Below, piece by piece: positions 51,188 to 62,097 of a stretch of 64,000 bases of DNA (position 1 is the first letter of the stretch; each line of letters starts with the position of its first letter). The position numbers were made by a program, and so were the translations under genes. Under the pieces are notes generated by a model. The model was not told where the DNA came from. It saw nothing but the letters and a program-made list of their open reading frames with translations, and searched no databases. The DNA is taken from assembly GCF_012641265.1 (NCBI RefSeq), contig NZ_JABAHZ010000003.1, positions 186,001 through 250,000 of the forward strand, given 5' to 3'. Source of the DNA: Chitinophaga eiseniae. Its GTDB lineage: Bacteria > Bacteroidota > Bacteroidia > Chitinophagales > Chitinophagaceae.

Positions 51188-54100
51188 TTACCGTTTTATG
51201 ACTATAAACCCGGTATAGCGTTCCTTTTTGCCTTCCGGCGTAGTGATTTCAATATTGTAGAAATAAGAACCGTCCGGCACATCATTTCCTACATTACCAC
51301 CCGCGTTGGCTTTTCCTCTAAAATTATTGGACTTGTTGTCATAGTTCTTTAGCTTGAACACCGTACCACCCCAGCGATTAAATATCACTACCTCGTTATT
51401 CGGATATTTCTCAATATTCTCGATATACATCGCATCGTTACCCTGTCCATCGTTGTTTGGCGAAACAGCAGGATGTACGCGGATCTTACCATCTTTACCA
51501 TCCAGGTAGTCAATATTCCTGTTCTGGTCGAGGTTGTACTTACTTACCGAATCAGGTACGCCATCGCCGTCAGAATCCAGGTCCAGGAAGTTCGGAATAC
51601 CATCTCCATCGGTGTCATCATCAAACGGATCACCATTTTTGTTGATATCCTCCTGTTCATCTGTGAGGCCATCTCCATCTGTATCACAGGTTTTACACAT
51701 GGCATCATCATTGAGAATAACGCCGGTGGCTTTATCTGGACTGGCAATCGTTGGCGTATGCTGACCAGAAGGCACAGTCACCGTTTTCATTCTCACAATA
51801 AATGTTTCGTTCTGCTCAAAGGTGGTATCCCCGATAATGTTTACCGCTATCTGCCCGATGGTCTGCATCGGCGCTATCACCGTTTGTTTGATCGTATTAT
51901 CGAAATCCTTTCCTGGTGTAGCCCTGAAGTCCATGAATGGGAAGGAAACGCCATCGGTAGATTCCTCAAAGTCATAGTTGATGGTAATAGGACGGGAACT
52001 TCTTCGACTCAGTTGTACATTGAAGTAGAGTGGTGTATTTTCTCCCATATTACCTTCTTTCACACTGAACTTATCGGCAGCAAATACCAGTGTTAATGGA
52101 TCGTTGTCCGTTACTTCCACCCTGGCGGTATCTTTTACGCCTGGTTTGTATATCAGCGAGCTGGAAGCCGGCAAATATGGCAGGATGCTGGCTTTCAGAT
52201 ACCCATCGTCGTCATTGATATCATTATCGCTGGTAGTGATGGTGAACGTATGTTGCTTAGTCAGCGCCGGCATGTTAATGGTAACGATATTGCCATTCAC
52301 CGTGCCCTCACCGGCTGTAAACGTACGGGCGGCATCCTGGGCTATCTGTATCCGGATCGGAACGTCATGTGCCGCAGTGGAAGGTGATTGCAGGGTGAAT
52401 TGTATAGCCGCGCCCTCGGCAACAGTTGTTTGAGCGGTAGATATTTCTACCATCAGGGTATCGTTATCGTGAATCACCACGTCGGCCGTTGTGTTGGCAG
52501 ATAATGGCCAGGTTACGCCCTGTATCGTGCTGGTAACTGTGGCCAGTTGCACCTGCACGTTTTCATCTCCCTCCACAATATTATTGTCAATCGGATCTAC
52601 CTTAATATCAGCGCCATGTTGACCAGCCGGAATTAATACGGTTCCGCTCAATTTCTGGTAACGGCTGTCGGCTACCGCTGTACCGCCAATGGTATAATAT
52701 ACATTCACATCTTTGGCGGCCGATAACTGCGTATCTGTAAACTGTACCCGGAAATATCCCGGTGTAGCAGGTTCAGATGCATCGGCTGTTTTGGTAATGG
52801 CCATCTGGCGACCAGCGGAATTACTTTCGTCATCGTGAACGGTTAAGGTCACGGTATCTTTATCATCCACATCCAGCGCTATATTTTTGCCAAATCGCTT
52901 CATCTGGGCCAGCATCAGCGATATACGCACCTGTTCATCTCCCTCAATAACTTTATTATCTATCACATTTACGGGCACGGATATACTGTTTTGCCCAGCC
53001 GGTATAACAGCAGATGTTTGTATCGGTGCAATATTGGTGGTACCCAGGATGCTGCTTACATAGAACACTACTTTTACATCGGAAGCAGCGGTCAGGTTAC
53101 CTGGCAACTTCAGTGTATAAGCGCCATTGGTAGCTGGTTCTGCGGCGTCGGCAGTTTTCTGCAGCAACACCCGCATATCGCCGGTTTCAGGAATTAACAC
53201 CATGCCTGGTTGTACGGCCGTATATCCTGCGGTACCCAGCTGAACAGCAAATTGCAGCTGCTCATCTCCTTCCAGTACCTGGTCATCTGTTATCTTCAGT
53301 TGATAAGCTTCATTGTGCGTACCCGCCTTTAATATTACCTGCGCCGGGATACCGCTATAGTCAGCATTGTCGGCAGTAGAAGTGATATCCTTATTGATAT
53401 TGATCACCACATCTTCCGAAGAGGTAATCTGGCTGGCAGCAAACCCGATAGTAACTGCACTGCCACTGCCTTCATGAACAATGGAAGAGTCAATACGCAT
53501 GGTTACTTTCAGGTTCTCCGGATCCAGCCTGGTCGCGTCATCAATTGTCACAGCCATAGAATCACCTTTCATACCCACAAAATGTTGTGGTTCGGCTACT
53601 ATCCACAATGCTTCCGGTTGTTCGAGTATAAAATCTGTCTTAGCGGTGAACGAGAAATCTACTCCCGGATCACCTGCTTTAATTACTACAGTTGCCGGCA
53701 GGTTATCGAAATCAGCTACTGTGGCTACAGACTTACTACCAGTGTTCAGCATTACGGTGAGGTCTTTTCCACAGGTAACGCCAGGCGCCAGGCTCACATT
53801 CATCTTGTAGGTATTGCCTTCCAGTACATGTGTTCCCGGCGTAATGCCCGTCAGGTGGATAAAGCCGGTGGTTGGATCATCATGCGTTCTGTCTTTGATG
53901 GTAATGGTGGTATCTTTTACAACGCTGGCGCTGAAAACCGGATCTGTAATATTACCTGTAAACACCACGGTTTCATCATCTTCCAGTATCTTATCACTTA
54001 ATGCCTGCAATACAAAGGCGTTAGTACCTATGTTACTTCCTTTTTTGATAGTAATATCATAAGGAGATGGCAACGCATTATGGTCGCTATTCACCGCTGT

Positions 54101-57100
54101 ACTCAGCGTATTGTCCTTATTAATATGTACTACGATATCTTTACCGGCCTGCAGGTTATTGGGCAACTGCACGCTCAGCGAAGCCCCGGTACCTCCTTCA
54201 TCAATAGTTGCCAAAGTGCTGTTGATAACAACAGGCGCCGGCAACGGGTACTGATGCGGATCATCCTGTATGGTAAGCGTAGGTACCGCGATGGTGTAGC
54301 TGCTGATACCGTCCGATGCCGCTGGCGACAGCGTAATGGTTTCAGGCCCTTCTGTGAAATTGTCGTTTTTAATTTTCAGGCTGGTCACCACACTGTTGCC
54401 ATTGCTCAGGGTAACGCTGGCAGGCAGTACATAATCCAGTCCTGCTTCTGCGGTACCTCCTGTTTGAGGTAACTGTATATTGATAGGCACAACGGTAGTA
54501 ATGCCGGTTGGCAGGCTGATTGTCACGGCGCCACTGTCGCCTTCTACCAATGGTGATTTGAAGAAGGTTACATTTAACTGAAGATTGGCGGCATTCGCTC
54601 TTGTCAGGTCTTTAATTTTCAATGGCAGGTTATTTACCGTGTAACCATTTACGGTAGCATTTACGGTTACCGTTTCATCTGTTTCCAGTACCTGGTCGGT
54701 TTTGGTTTGCAGCAGTTCAAAAGTAGCCGTGGTTTGGCCATGCGGCAGTACAAAGGAAGTAGCAGACAGCGTATAGTCCGCTGGGTTGCCGGCGGTAGTC
54801 TGACTGTTGTCAACTGCCAGCTGAATAGTCACATCTTTCGTAGAGGCGTAAGGGGTAGATACTGTTACCATTACCTTATTACCTTCCGGTACCAGGGTAG
54901 CATCCGGTGTGAGCATAATCTTCCGGGCGCCTGGTTGCAATTGCGTGATATCTTTTACATAAATAGCGGTAGTAGTTGCCGGCATTTGGGCATTTCCTTT
55001 ATTACCATCCACCACGATTATTCCTTCGTCGTCCAACAGCGGGCTAACGGTAGTAGCAATGGCGCCGCTATTGCCAGATGACTGGTTATTCAAGATCGTA
55101 ATCGTAGCTGGCAATCCGGACAGGCGCGCTGTGGGGAAAGTTGAGGCTGGATCGTTTTTCTGTAAACTGATCTGCCAGTTCTTTCCTGCTTTCCATCCAT
55201 GCGGGAAGGTAGCAGTGATAACAGCGCTACCGCCTTCGTTGATGCTGTCTGGTACGCTGGTCAGCAGTACGGAATCGCCGGCAGGGAAAGGATATTGCGC
55301 ATCATTAATATTCAGGTCAAATAAAGCAGGCGTAAAGGTATAGGTAGCTGTACCGTAGTCGTCGCTTGCGGCTGGTGTGATGCTGATCTTTTCCACATCT
55401 TCCACCAGGTTGTCGGCTTTCACATCCAGGGTAGCTGAACCGGTGCCGCCACTGCTAAACGTGAAGCTAGCGGGCAGGATATAATCTGTTCCGCGGGTAG
55501 CCGTTTCCGTAGCCACATTGGAAGGTAAAGATATCTTAATCGGTATTTCCGTAGTTACACCAGCTGGTAAATTAAAGTTGATCGCAGGTGTGGTGCCTTC
55601 ATTTACACCAGTAGCATGCAATGTATACGTAATCGCAGTATTGGCAGCCGTTCTGCGGGTCACGTCGTCAATGATTAACGCTGTATCGGCTACGGTATAA
55701 CCAGTGGCGGTTGTGCCAGTAATGGCCAGGCGTTCATCTTTCTCAATAATCTTATCCTTAGCGGCATAAACAACAGCATACTGGGTGGTAAACGGAGAAG
55801 CCGCACCAGCAGGCAGTTTAATGCTGGTTTGTAAACGGGTATAATCAGTTACTGCTGCTTCGGTGCTCGCTCCTACGCCCAGGTTGATCACTACATCTTT
55901 AGCGGACGTGTAACCAGCTGGTAAGGCAATGGTGAAGCGGGTGCTGTCGTCTTCATTGAGGTGATAGCTTACCGATGCTACTACCAGTTTTTTCTGCGCC
56001 GGGTTGGTATTATCCTTAATGTATACGTTGGCAGACTTAGCTGGCATGTTAGTATTGCCTGCATTGCCATTTACTATAAGGATGGCATCATCATCAAATA
56101 CATTGTTGGTAGTGGTATTAAACGCCGTAGAAGTAGCCGTACCGGAGTTAGATGCTTTAGTGATGGTGATGCTCGCAGGCACTGCACCATGGCGACTATC
56201 AGCCGCAGTTGATTTCACCGCATCTTTCGCCAGGGTGATCATCCAGTCTTTACCGGCTATCCAGCCATGCGGGAAGGTAGCCGTGATCTGTACATTATTT
56301 CCTTCCAGCACGGTGTCCGGTACGCTGGTCAGCAGTATGGAATCGCCGGCAGGGAAAGGATATTGTGCATCATTAATATTCAGGTCAAATAAAGCAGGCG
56401 TAAAGGTATAGGTAGCCGTACCATAGTCGTCGCTCGCGGCTGGTGTGATGCTGATCTTTTCCACATCTTCCACCAGGTTGTCGGCTTTCACATCCAGGGT
56501 AGCTGAACCGGTGCCGCCACTGCTAAACGTGAAGCTGGCGGGCAGGACATAATCTGTTCCGCGGGTAGCCGTTTCCGTGGCTACATTGGATGGCAGGGAT
56601 ATCTTAATCGGTATTTCTGTAGTTACGCCGGATGGTAAATTAAAGTTGATCGCAGGCGTCGTGTTTTCATTTACACCACCGGCAGGTAAGGTGTAAGTGA
56701 TAGCCGTATTAGCCGCTGTTCTGCGGGTCACGTCATCGATGATCATCGCCGTATCAGCTACGGTATAACCAGCAGCAGCCACGGTAATGGCCAGGCGCTC
56801 ATCTTTTTCTATGATCTTATCTTTCGTGGTAGCAATGACCGCATACTGGGTGGTAAACGGTGAAGCTGCGCCAGCAGGCAGTTTAATGCTGGTTTGTAAA
56901 CGGGTATAATCAGTTGCTGCCGCTTCCGTGCCAGCGCCTACGCCCAGGTTGATCACTACATCTTTGGCGGAAGTGTAACCGGCGGGTAAGGCAATGGTGA
57001 AGCGGGTACTGTCGTCTTCATTGAGGTGATAGCTTACCGGTGCTACTACCAGTTTCTTCTGCGCCGGGTTGGTATTATCTTTAATGTACACGTTGGCAGC

Positions 57101-60100
57101 CTTAGCTGGCATGTTAGTATTGCCTGCATTGCCATTTACTATAAGGGTGGCATCATCATCAAATACATTGTTGGTAGTGGTATTAAACGCCGTAGAAGTA
57201 GCCGTACCGGAGTTAGATGCTTTAGTGATGGTGATGCTCGCGGGTACTGCACCATGGCGACTATCAGCCGCAGTTGATTTCACAGCATCTTTCGCCAGGA
57301 TGATCGTCCAGTCTTTACCAGCTATCCAGCCATGCGGGAAGGTAGCCGTGATCTGTACATTATTTCCTTCCAGCACGGTGTCCGGTACGCTGGTCAGCAG
57401 TATGGAATCGCCTGCAGGGAAAGGATATTGTGCATCATTAATATTCAGGTCAAATAAAGCAGGCGTAAAGGTATAGGTAGCCGTACCATAGTCGTCGCTT
57501 GCGGCTGGTGTGATGCTGATCTTTTCCACATCTTCCACCAGGTTGTCGGCTTTCACATCCAGGGTAGCTGAACCGGTGCCGCCACTGCTAAACGTGAAGC
57601 TGGCGGGCAGGATATAGTCCGTGCCGCGGGTAGCCGTTTCCGTAGCCACATTGGATGGTAAAGATATCTTAATCGGTATTTCCGTAGTTACGCCGGCTGG
57701 TAAATTAAAGTTGATCGCAGGCGTTGTGTTTTCATTTACACCACCGGCAGGTAAGGTGTAAGTGATCGCCGTATTAGCCGCCGTTCTGCGGGTCACGTCA
57801 TCGATGATCATCGCCGTATCAGCCACCGTATAACCAGCAGCAGCCACCGTAATGGCCAGGCGCTCATCTTTCTCAATAATCTTATCTTTCGTGGTAGCAA
57901 TGACCGCATACTGGGTGGTAAACGGAGAGGCCGCACCAGCAGGCAGTTTAATGTTGGTTTGTAAACGGGTATAATCAGTCGCTGCTGCTTCGGTGCCAGC
58001 GCCTACACCCAGGTTGATCACTACATCTTTGGCGGAAGTATAACCGGCTGGTAAGGCAATGGTGAAACGGGTGCTGTCGTCTTCATTGAGGTGATAGCTC
58101 ACCGGTGCTACGATCAGTTTCTTTTGCGCCGGGTTGGTATTGTCCTTAATGTATACGCTGGCAGCCTTAGCTGGCATGTTGGTATTGCCTGCATTGCCAT
58201 TTACTATAAGGGTGGCATCATCATCAAATACATTGTTGGTAGTGGTATTAAACGCCGTAGAAGTAGCCGTACCGGAGTTAGATGCTTTAGTGATGGTGAT
58301 GCTCGCGGGTACTGCACCATGGCGACTATCAGCCGCAGTTGATTTCACCGCATCTTTCGCCAGGGTGATCATCCAGTCTTTGCCGGCTATCCAGCCATGC
58401 GGGAAGGTCGCCGTGATCTGTACATTATTTCCTTCCAATACGGTGTCCGGTACGCTGGTCAGCAGTACGGAATCGCCGGCAGGGAAAGGATATTGCGCGT
58501 CATTAATATTCAGGTCAAATAAAGCAGGCGTAAAAGTATAGGTAGCCGTACCGTAGTCGTCGCTCGCGGCTGGCGTGATGCTGATCTTTTCCACATCTTC
58601 CACCAGGTTGTCGGCTTTCACATCCAGGGTAGCTGAACCGGTGCCGCCACTGCTAAATGTGAAGCTGGCGGGCAGGACATAATCTGTGCCACGGGTAGCC
58701 GTTTCCGTGGCTACATTAGATGGCAGGGATATCTTAATCGGTATCTCTGTAGTAACACCACTTGGCAAATTAAAGTTGATCGCAGGCGTCGTGTTTTCAT
58801 TTACACCACCGGCAGGTAAGGTGTAAGTGATAGCCGTATTAGCCGCCGTTCTGCGGGTAACGTCATCGATGATCATCGCCGTATCAGCTACCGTATAACC
58901 AGCAGCAGCCACCGTAATGGCCAGGCGCTCATCTTTCTCTATGATCTTATCTTTCGTGGTAGCAATGACCGCATACTGGGTGGTAAACGGAGAAGCCGTA
59001 CCAGCAGGCAGTTTAATACTGGTTTGTAAACGGGTATAATCAGTCGCTGCTGCTTCCGTTCCAGCGCCTATACCCAGGTTGATCACTACATCTTTAGCGG
59101 AAGTGTAACCGGCGGGTAAGGCAATGGTGAAGCGGGTGCTGTCGTCTTCATTAAGGTGATAGCTCATCGGCGCTACTACCAGTTTCTTTTGCGTAGCATC
59201 GGTGGCATCGGTAATGGTCAGCTTCAGGCTGTCTTTTACCAGGATACCGTTATCGGGCGTCCAGCCTACCAATACCAGGTCGCGGGTATCATCAAATACC
59301 AGGTTGGTGGTGGTGTTGATATTGATTTTATTAGAAATGGTAGTCCCGGCGGGAATAGTCACCGAATCTACCGGAAAGTCATAAGTACTGGTGGCAGCGG
59401 TAGAAGATCCTCCACGGGCAAATTTCACTTTAACCGGGATTTGGGTGGACAGGCTTGCTGGCAGTTCTGCCCACACATTAGCAGATGTTCCTTCATTAAT
59501 AGCGGTGGCAGAAAGATGCAATACGATCGGTGCGGTCATCGGCAACTGCGCATCCAGTATTTGAGTGGTATCTGGCGCGGCAGTATAAGTAGTTCCGGCT
59601 ATATGATCAGTGGCGGTAATGGCTAAAATAAGTGACTCCGTACCTTCTATTTTACTGTCATCTACGATAGTAAATGGAATGGGAACATTATGTCCACCTG
59701 CTGGAATCTGTGCCGTACCGGGTAATGTATAGTCATCTACGGTAGCGATGGAGGCATTATCCCGGGTAAGTGTAATATCGATGGGGATATCGGTAGTAAC
59801 GTTAAATGGCAGCGTAGCTACCACCTGTCCATTGTATGGTTCCTTTAACAGGGCTGGTGCGTCTTTTGTCAGGGAGATGGTGGTAAGGGTAGCATCCAAC
59901 CGCGTAGCATCCTGTATCAGCAAGGATTTGGTAGCTGTTTGCACCTGCCCCATTACAGTTGCCGTCGCCTTGAAGTTTATGAGTTCGTCATTTTCCAGTA
60001 CGCTATCCTTTACTGCCACAATCGGAATATTTACACCGTTAGAGTCTTTGGCAATAGTAACCTGGTGAGGAAACGTAAAATCTTTTAACTCAGTGGCTAC

Positions 60101-61564
60101 CGTGCCTGCGTCTAATGTCAGGTCCACCGTGGCTGGTTCTGAAGCAAATACGCCGGGAGGGAGGGTTACCCGCATATTGTTACCGGTACCTTCCAGGATT
60201 TTTGCAGGTGCGCTCAGGGTGATATTTCTTGGCTCATCGTCTACGATGGTGTAGGTACAGGTAGTTTTCCCTGAAATCTTTACCAGCTGGTTACAGGGCA
60301 TGGGTACCAGGCGGAAGGTCATATGCCGGTTATATTCCAGCACATCATTTCCGATAATGCGGATATTCTGCAGCGGAATCAGCTGATTCGCAGCATAAGT
60401 ACCTGCCGGAATCATGTAAGCGCCGGTAAAAAGGTAGTCTGTTCCCTGTTGCGCCACATGCTGTTCGCCGGCAGCTGGTGGCGCCACTTCCATTTTAATA
60501 TATAATGGAGCTTTAATAACCGTGGCTGCTCCTACTTTTACATTGATAGCCGCGGTGGAAATATTTCCGCTGTTGTTTTCAGCCCCACTGACTGAATCCT
60601 TTTCGAAAGACAGGGTAATAGGCTGAGTACCAGTACTGAGCGGGTCTCCCCCGGTGAGGATGATCTGTGTGGGAGCTTTATTATCTTCGTAATCAATGGC
60701 TACCCTGGTTCCGATAGCGGCATTGTCAGGTTTTTGCCCCATATACACTTCAGCACCCAGCCCTTTGTTGGACGGATTATTTCCACCTCCATCAAAATTA
60801 TTCAACAGGTTAAACCCGTTGGTGGCCTCTCTATCCCATGATGATACGGCGGAAAAAGAGTTGAAAGTATTGTAAGCATGATAAGTATGAGACAGTGGTC
60901 CGGGAGTGCCGGCGGGATCCATGTTATTGTCGCCGCTGGCACTTCTATAAAAACCTATTACACTGGGAGTGGCGGAAGCTACAGGCAAACGATAGCTCAC
61001 CGCCCAGGTATTATTGGCATTTATGGGGCCTGACGGAGGCAGGGGGTCCTGCATCGCCAGGTATTCGCTCAGGAAGAGATGTACCTCCTGTCCGATCAGG
61101 TTATTGTAAAAAGTATAGTCAAGGAGAAAATAGGTCTTGGAACGATCGTAGCTGATGGTCATTAATACAGTAGCATCGTTAATCACGGTGCTACCATCGG
61201 CATAGGATACTTTTCCTACAAGGCAAACTTTATACGGGTCAGCTGTGGTACCGGTCCCCATAATGTCAGAAGCTTCACAAAACGTCACGGGCAACGGATT
61301 TTCCGTGCGATTATGGGTATAATAGTTCTCTATCTTAAAAGCTGTTTTTATTCCCAGGGTAGTGGAGTCACCGGAATCTTCAAATCCCGTTTCCGTGTTC
61401 CCCTTCCGGAATACCTGGTAAGTGCCATTGGCATTGATCTGTATTTTCAGTTCACTGTTGGCAGATGTTCCCCCGGTAGGGTTAATAGTTATCGGGAATT
61501 GCTGTGCATATACTCCAACACTGATGAGGGAAAAAATGATCGCCAGGTACCATACCTTCTTCAT
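51188..61564 (-). CDS. Giant Calx-beta repeat surface adhesin with type B T9SS sorting domain
   Basis: About 3458 residues. I start it at 61564 (MKKVWYLAIIFSLISVGVYA); the frame opens at 61630 with two more Met between. After the signal peptide, residues about 25-300 form a distinct N-terminal domain. The rest is a long series of Calx-beta-like domains of about 110-120 residues (VNENTTPAINFNLP, EGNNVQITATFPHGW, DDDATLIVNG), which bind calcium and form stiff rods. Almost four near-identical 355-residue blocks sit in the middle. Near the C-terminus come Asp-rich thrombospondin type 3-like calcium repeats (DTDGDGIPNFLDLDSDGDGV). The end is the type B sorting domain (VSPNNDGQGNDAMYIENIEK, VVIFNRWGGTVFKLKNY). 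A SprB-like adhesion or gliding role is likely. Confidence 0.93.
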   Translation of the reverse strand: MKKVWYLAIIFSLISVGVYAQQFPITINPTGGTSANSELKIQINANGTYQVFRKGNTETGFEDSGDSTTLGIKTAFKIENYYTHNRTENPLPVTFCEASDIMGTGTTADPYKVCLVGKVSYADGSTVINDATVLMTISYDRSKTYFLLDYTFYNNLIGQEVHLFLSEYLAMQDPLPPSGPINANNTWAVSYRLPVASATPSVIGFYRSASGDNNMDPAGTPGPLSHTYHAYNTFNSFSAVSSWDREATNGFNLLNNFDGGGNNPSNKGLGAEVYMGQKPDNAAIGTRVAIDYEDNKAPTQIILTGGDPLSTGTQPITLSFEKDSVSGAENNSGNISTAAINVKVGAATVIKAPLYIKMEVAPPAAGEQHVAQQGTDYLFTGAYMIPAGTYAANQLIPLQNIRIIGNDVLEYNRHMTFRLVPMPCNQLVKISGKTTCTYTIVDDEPRNITLSAPAKILEGTGNNMRVTLPPGVFASEPATVDLTLDAGTVATELKDFTFPHQVTIAKDSNGVNIPIVAVKDSVLENDELINFKATATVMGQVQTATKSLLIQDATRLDATLTTISLTKDAPALLKEPYNGQVVATLPFNVTTDIPIDITLTRDNASIATVDDYTLPGTAQIPAGGHNVPIPFTIVDDSKIEGTESLILAITATDHIAGTTYTAAPDTTQILDAQLPMTAPIVLHLSATAINEGTSANVWAELPASLSTQIPVKVKFARGGSSTAATSTYDFPVDSVTIPAGTTISNKININTTTNLVFDDTRDLVLVGWTPDNGILVKDSLKLTITDATDATQKKLVVAPMSYHLNEDDSTRFTIALPAGYTSAKDVVINLGIGAGTEAAATDYTRLQTSIKLPAGTASPFTTQYAVIATTKDKIIEKDERLAITVAAAGYTVADTAMIIDDVTRRTAANTAITYTLPAGGVNENTTPAINFNLPSGVTTEIPIKISLPSNVATETATRGTDYVLPASFTFSSGGTGSATLDVKADNLVEDVEKISITPAASDDYGTATYTFTPALFDLNINDAQYPFPAGDSVLLTSVPDTVLEGNNVQITATFPHGWIAGKDWMITLAKDAVKSTAADSRHGAVPASITITKASNSGTATSTAFNTTTNNVFDDDATLIVNGNAGNTNMPAKAASVYIKDNTNPAQKKLIVAPVSYHLNEDDSTRFTIALPAGYTSAKDVVINLGVGAGTEAAATDYTRLQTNIKLPAGAASPFTTQYAVIATTKDKIIEKDERLAITVAAAGYTVADTAMIIDDVTRRTAANTAITYTLPAGGVNENTTPAINFNLPAGVTTEIPIKISLPSNVATETATRGTDYILPASFTFSSGGTGSATLDVKADNLVEDVEKISITPAASDDYGTATYTFTPALFDLNINDAQYPFPAGDSILLTSVPDTVLEGNNVQITATFPHGWIAGKDWTIILAKDAVKSTAADSRHGAVPASITITKASNSGTATSTAFNTTTNNVFDDDATLIVNGNAGNTNMPAKAANVYIKDNTNPAQKKLVVAPVSYHLNEDDSTRFTIALPAGYTSAKDVVINLGVGAGTEAAATDYTRLQTSIKLPAGAASPFTTQYAVIATTKDKIIEKDERLAITVAAAGYTVADTAMIIDDVTRRTAANTAITYTLPAGGVNENTTPAINFNLPSGVTTEIPIKISLPSNVATETATRGTDYVLPASFTFSSGGTGSATLDVKADNLVEDVEKISITPAASDDYGTATYTFTPALFDLNINDAQYPFPAGDSILLTSVPDTVLEGNNVQITATFPHGWIAGKDWMITLAKDAVKSTAADSRHGAVPASITITKASNSGTATSTAFNTTTNNVFDDDAILIVNGNAGNTNMPAKSANVYIKDNTNPAQKKLVVASVSYHLNEDDSTRFTIALPAGYTSAKDVVINLGVGASTEAAVTDYTRLQTSIKLPAGAASPFTTQYAVVYAAKDKIIEKDERLAITGTTATGYTVADTALIIDDVTRRTAANTAITYTLHATGVNEGTTPAINFNLPAGVTTEIPIKISLPSNVATETATRGTDYILPASFTFSSGGTGSATLDVKADNLVEDVEKISITPAASDDYGTATYTFTPALFDLNINDAQYPFPAGDSVLLTSVPDSINEGGSAVITATFPHGWKAGKNWQISLQKNDPASTFPTARLSGLPATITILNNQSSGNSGAIATTVSPLLDDEGIIVVDGNKGNAQMPATTTAIYVKDITQLQPGARKIMLTPDATLVPEGNKVMVTVSTPYASTKDVTIQLAVDNSQTTAGNPADYTLSATSFVLPHGQTTATFELLQTKTDQVLETDETVTVNATVNGYTVNNLPLKIKDLTRANAANLQLNVTFFKSPLVEGDSGAVTISLPTGITTVVPINIQLPQTGGTAEAGLDYVLPASVTLSNGNSVVTSLKIKNDNFTEGPETITLSPAASDGISSYTIAVPTLTIQDDPHQYPLPAPVVINSTLATIDEGGTGASLSVQLPNNLQAGKDIVVHINKDNTLSTAVNSDHNALPSPYDITIKKGSNIGTNAFVLQALSDKILEDDETVVFTGNITDPVFSASVVKDTTITIKDRTHDDPTTGFIHLTGITPGTHVLEGNTYKMNVSLAPGVTCGKDLTVMLNTGSKSVATVADFDNLPATVVIKAGDPGVDFSFTAKTDFILEQPEALWIVAEPQHFVGMKGDSMAVTIDDATRLDPENLKVTMRIDSSIVHEGSGSAVTIGFAASQITSSEDVVININKDITSTADNADYSGIPAQVILKAGTHNEAYQLKITDDQVLEGDEQLQFAVQLGTAGYTAVQPGMVLIPETGDMRVLLQKTADAAEPATNGAYTLKLPGNLTAASDVKVVFYVSSILGTTNIAPIQTSAVIPAGQNSISVPVNVIDNKVIEGDEQVRISLMLAQMKRFGKNIALDVDDKDTVTLTVHDDESNSAGRQMAITKTADASEPATPGYFRVQFTDTQLSAAKDVNVYYTIGGTAVADSRYQKLSGTVLIPAGQHGADIKVDPIDNNIVEGDENVQVQLATVTSTIQGVTWPLSANTTADVVIHDNDTLMVEISTAQTTVAEGAAIQFTLQSPSTAAHDVPIRIQIAQDAARTFTAGEGTVNGNIVTINMPALTKQHTFTITTSDNDINDDDGYLKASILPYLPASSSLIYKPGVKDTARVEVTDNDPLTLVFAADKFSVKEGNMGENTPLYFNVQLSRRSSRPITINYDFEESTDGVSFPFMDFRATPGKDFDNTIKQTVIAPMQTIGQIAVNIIGDTTFEQNETFIVRMKTVTVPSGQHTPTIASPDKATGVILNDDAMCKTCDTDGDGLTDEQEDINKNGDPFDDDTDGDGIPNFLDLDSDGDGVPDSVSKYNLDQNRNIDYLDGKDGKIRVHPAVSPNNDGQGNDAMYIENIEKYPNNEVVIFNRWGGTVFKLKNYDNKSNNFRGKANAGGNVGNDVPDGSYFYNIEITTPEGKKERYTGFIVIKR
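55245..59190 (-). repeat. Near-identical 1065-bp tandem repeats in the adhesin gene (about 3.7 copies)
   Basis: Copies begin (minus strand) near 59190, 58126, 57061 and 55996; each encodes a 355-residue block with three Calx-beta domains. The first three are complete and differ at a few positions only. The fourth diverges in its last third, near 55245. The strict 1065-bp spacing is also seen in the plus-strand shadow frames. Confidence 0.93.
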
Positions 61565-62097
61565 AAACAGGCAGATACGAAGGGGCATACCTTGCTTCGT
61601 CGATTTCATAGGATGGGAAAGGAGTAACATATAAGTTCGTAAATTTCTATTTATACATATAGATTTTTAGTCAAAAAATGTGGAAACAGTCCTTAGTAAA
61701 ACCCTATATGCGAATCTCTAATTGGCTCTTCCGGCAGCGCTAATACTATTCTACTCCTCTTATAACTGAAAAACCAGCCGCCGGCAATTTTCTATATATC
61801 TCAAATCTTTGGGTAGAGGGATGTTCAAGCGCACTTAGGGCGCTTATTATGATTTCTATAATTGTTTTATACCCTTCCACCTGTGGCACATTACCAAACA
61901 ATTAGATATAAAATCATATATTTTAATTAGCAAATTTATAATATTATTTATATTAAATCAAATTAAATTATCAGAGAGGGTTAGCGAAAAATAGGCGCAG
62001 TGGTTAACAAAAATTTAAGTTTCCCGTGACAGGAGCCAGGGTCATATCATTATGTTAAAAGTTAAAATAACCCTAGATTTGCAAAAAAGAATTCAGA
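61565..62097 (+). other. AT-rich intergenic region between the adhesin and ahcY
   Basis: 533 bp between divergent genes, rich in A and T around 61900-61980. I see no gene in it. It must contain the promoter of the adhesin locus on the minus strand and that of ahcY on the plus strand. Only the ahcY -7 element (62074-62081) is recognisable. Confidence 0.5.
62074..62081 (+). promoter_or_regulatory. -7 promoter element (TAGATTTG) of ahcY
   Basis: Matches TAnnTTTG 16 bp before the ATG at 62098; no TTTG at the -33 spacing. The leader would be very short. Confidence 0.5.

Noticed and set aside
55961..58541. Plus-strand open frames of 83 and 135 codons repeated every 1065 bp
   Set aside because: They are shadows of the adhesin repeats on the minus strand; they repeat only because the coding sequence does and resemble no protein family.
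61631..62097. Riboswitch for S-adenosylhomocysteine or methionine before ahcY
   Set aside because: The predicted leader after the -7 element is only about 10-16 nt, too short for one, and no matching stems were found.
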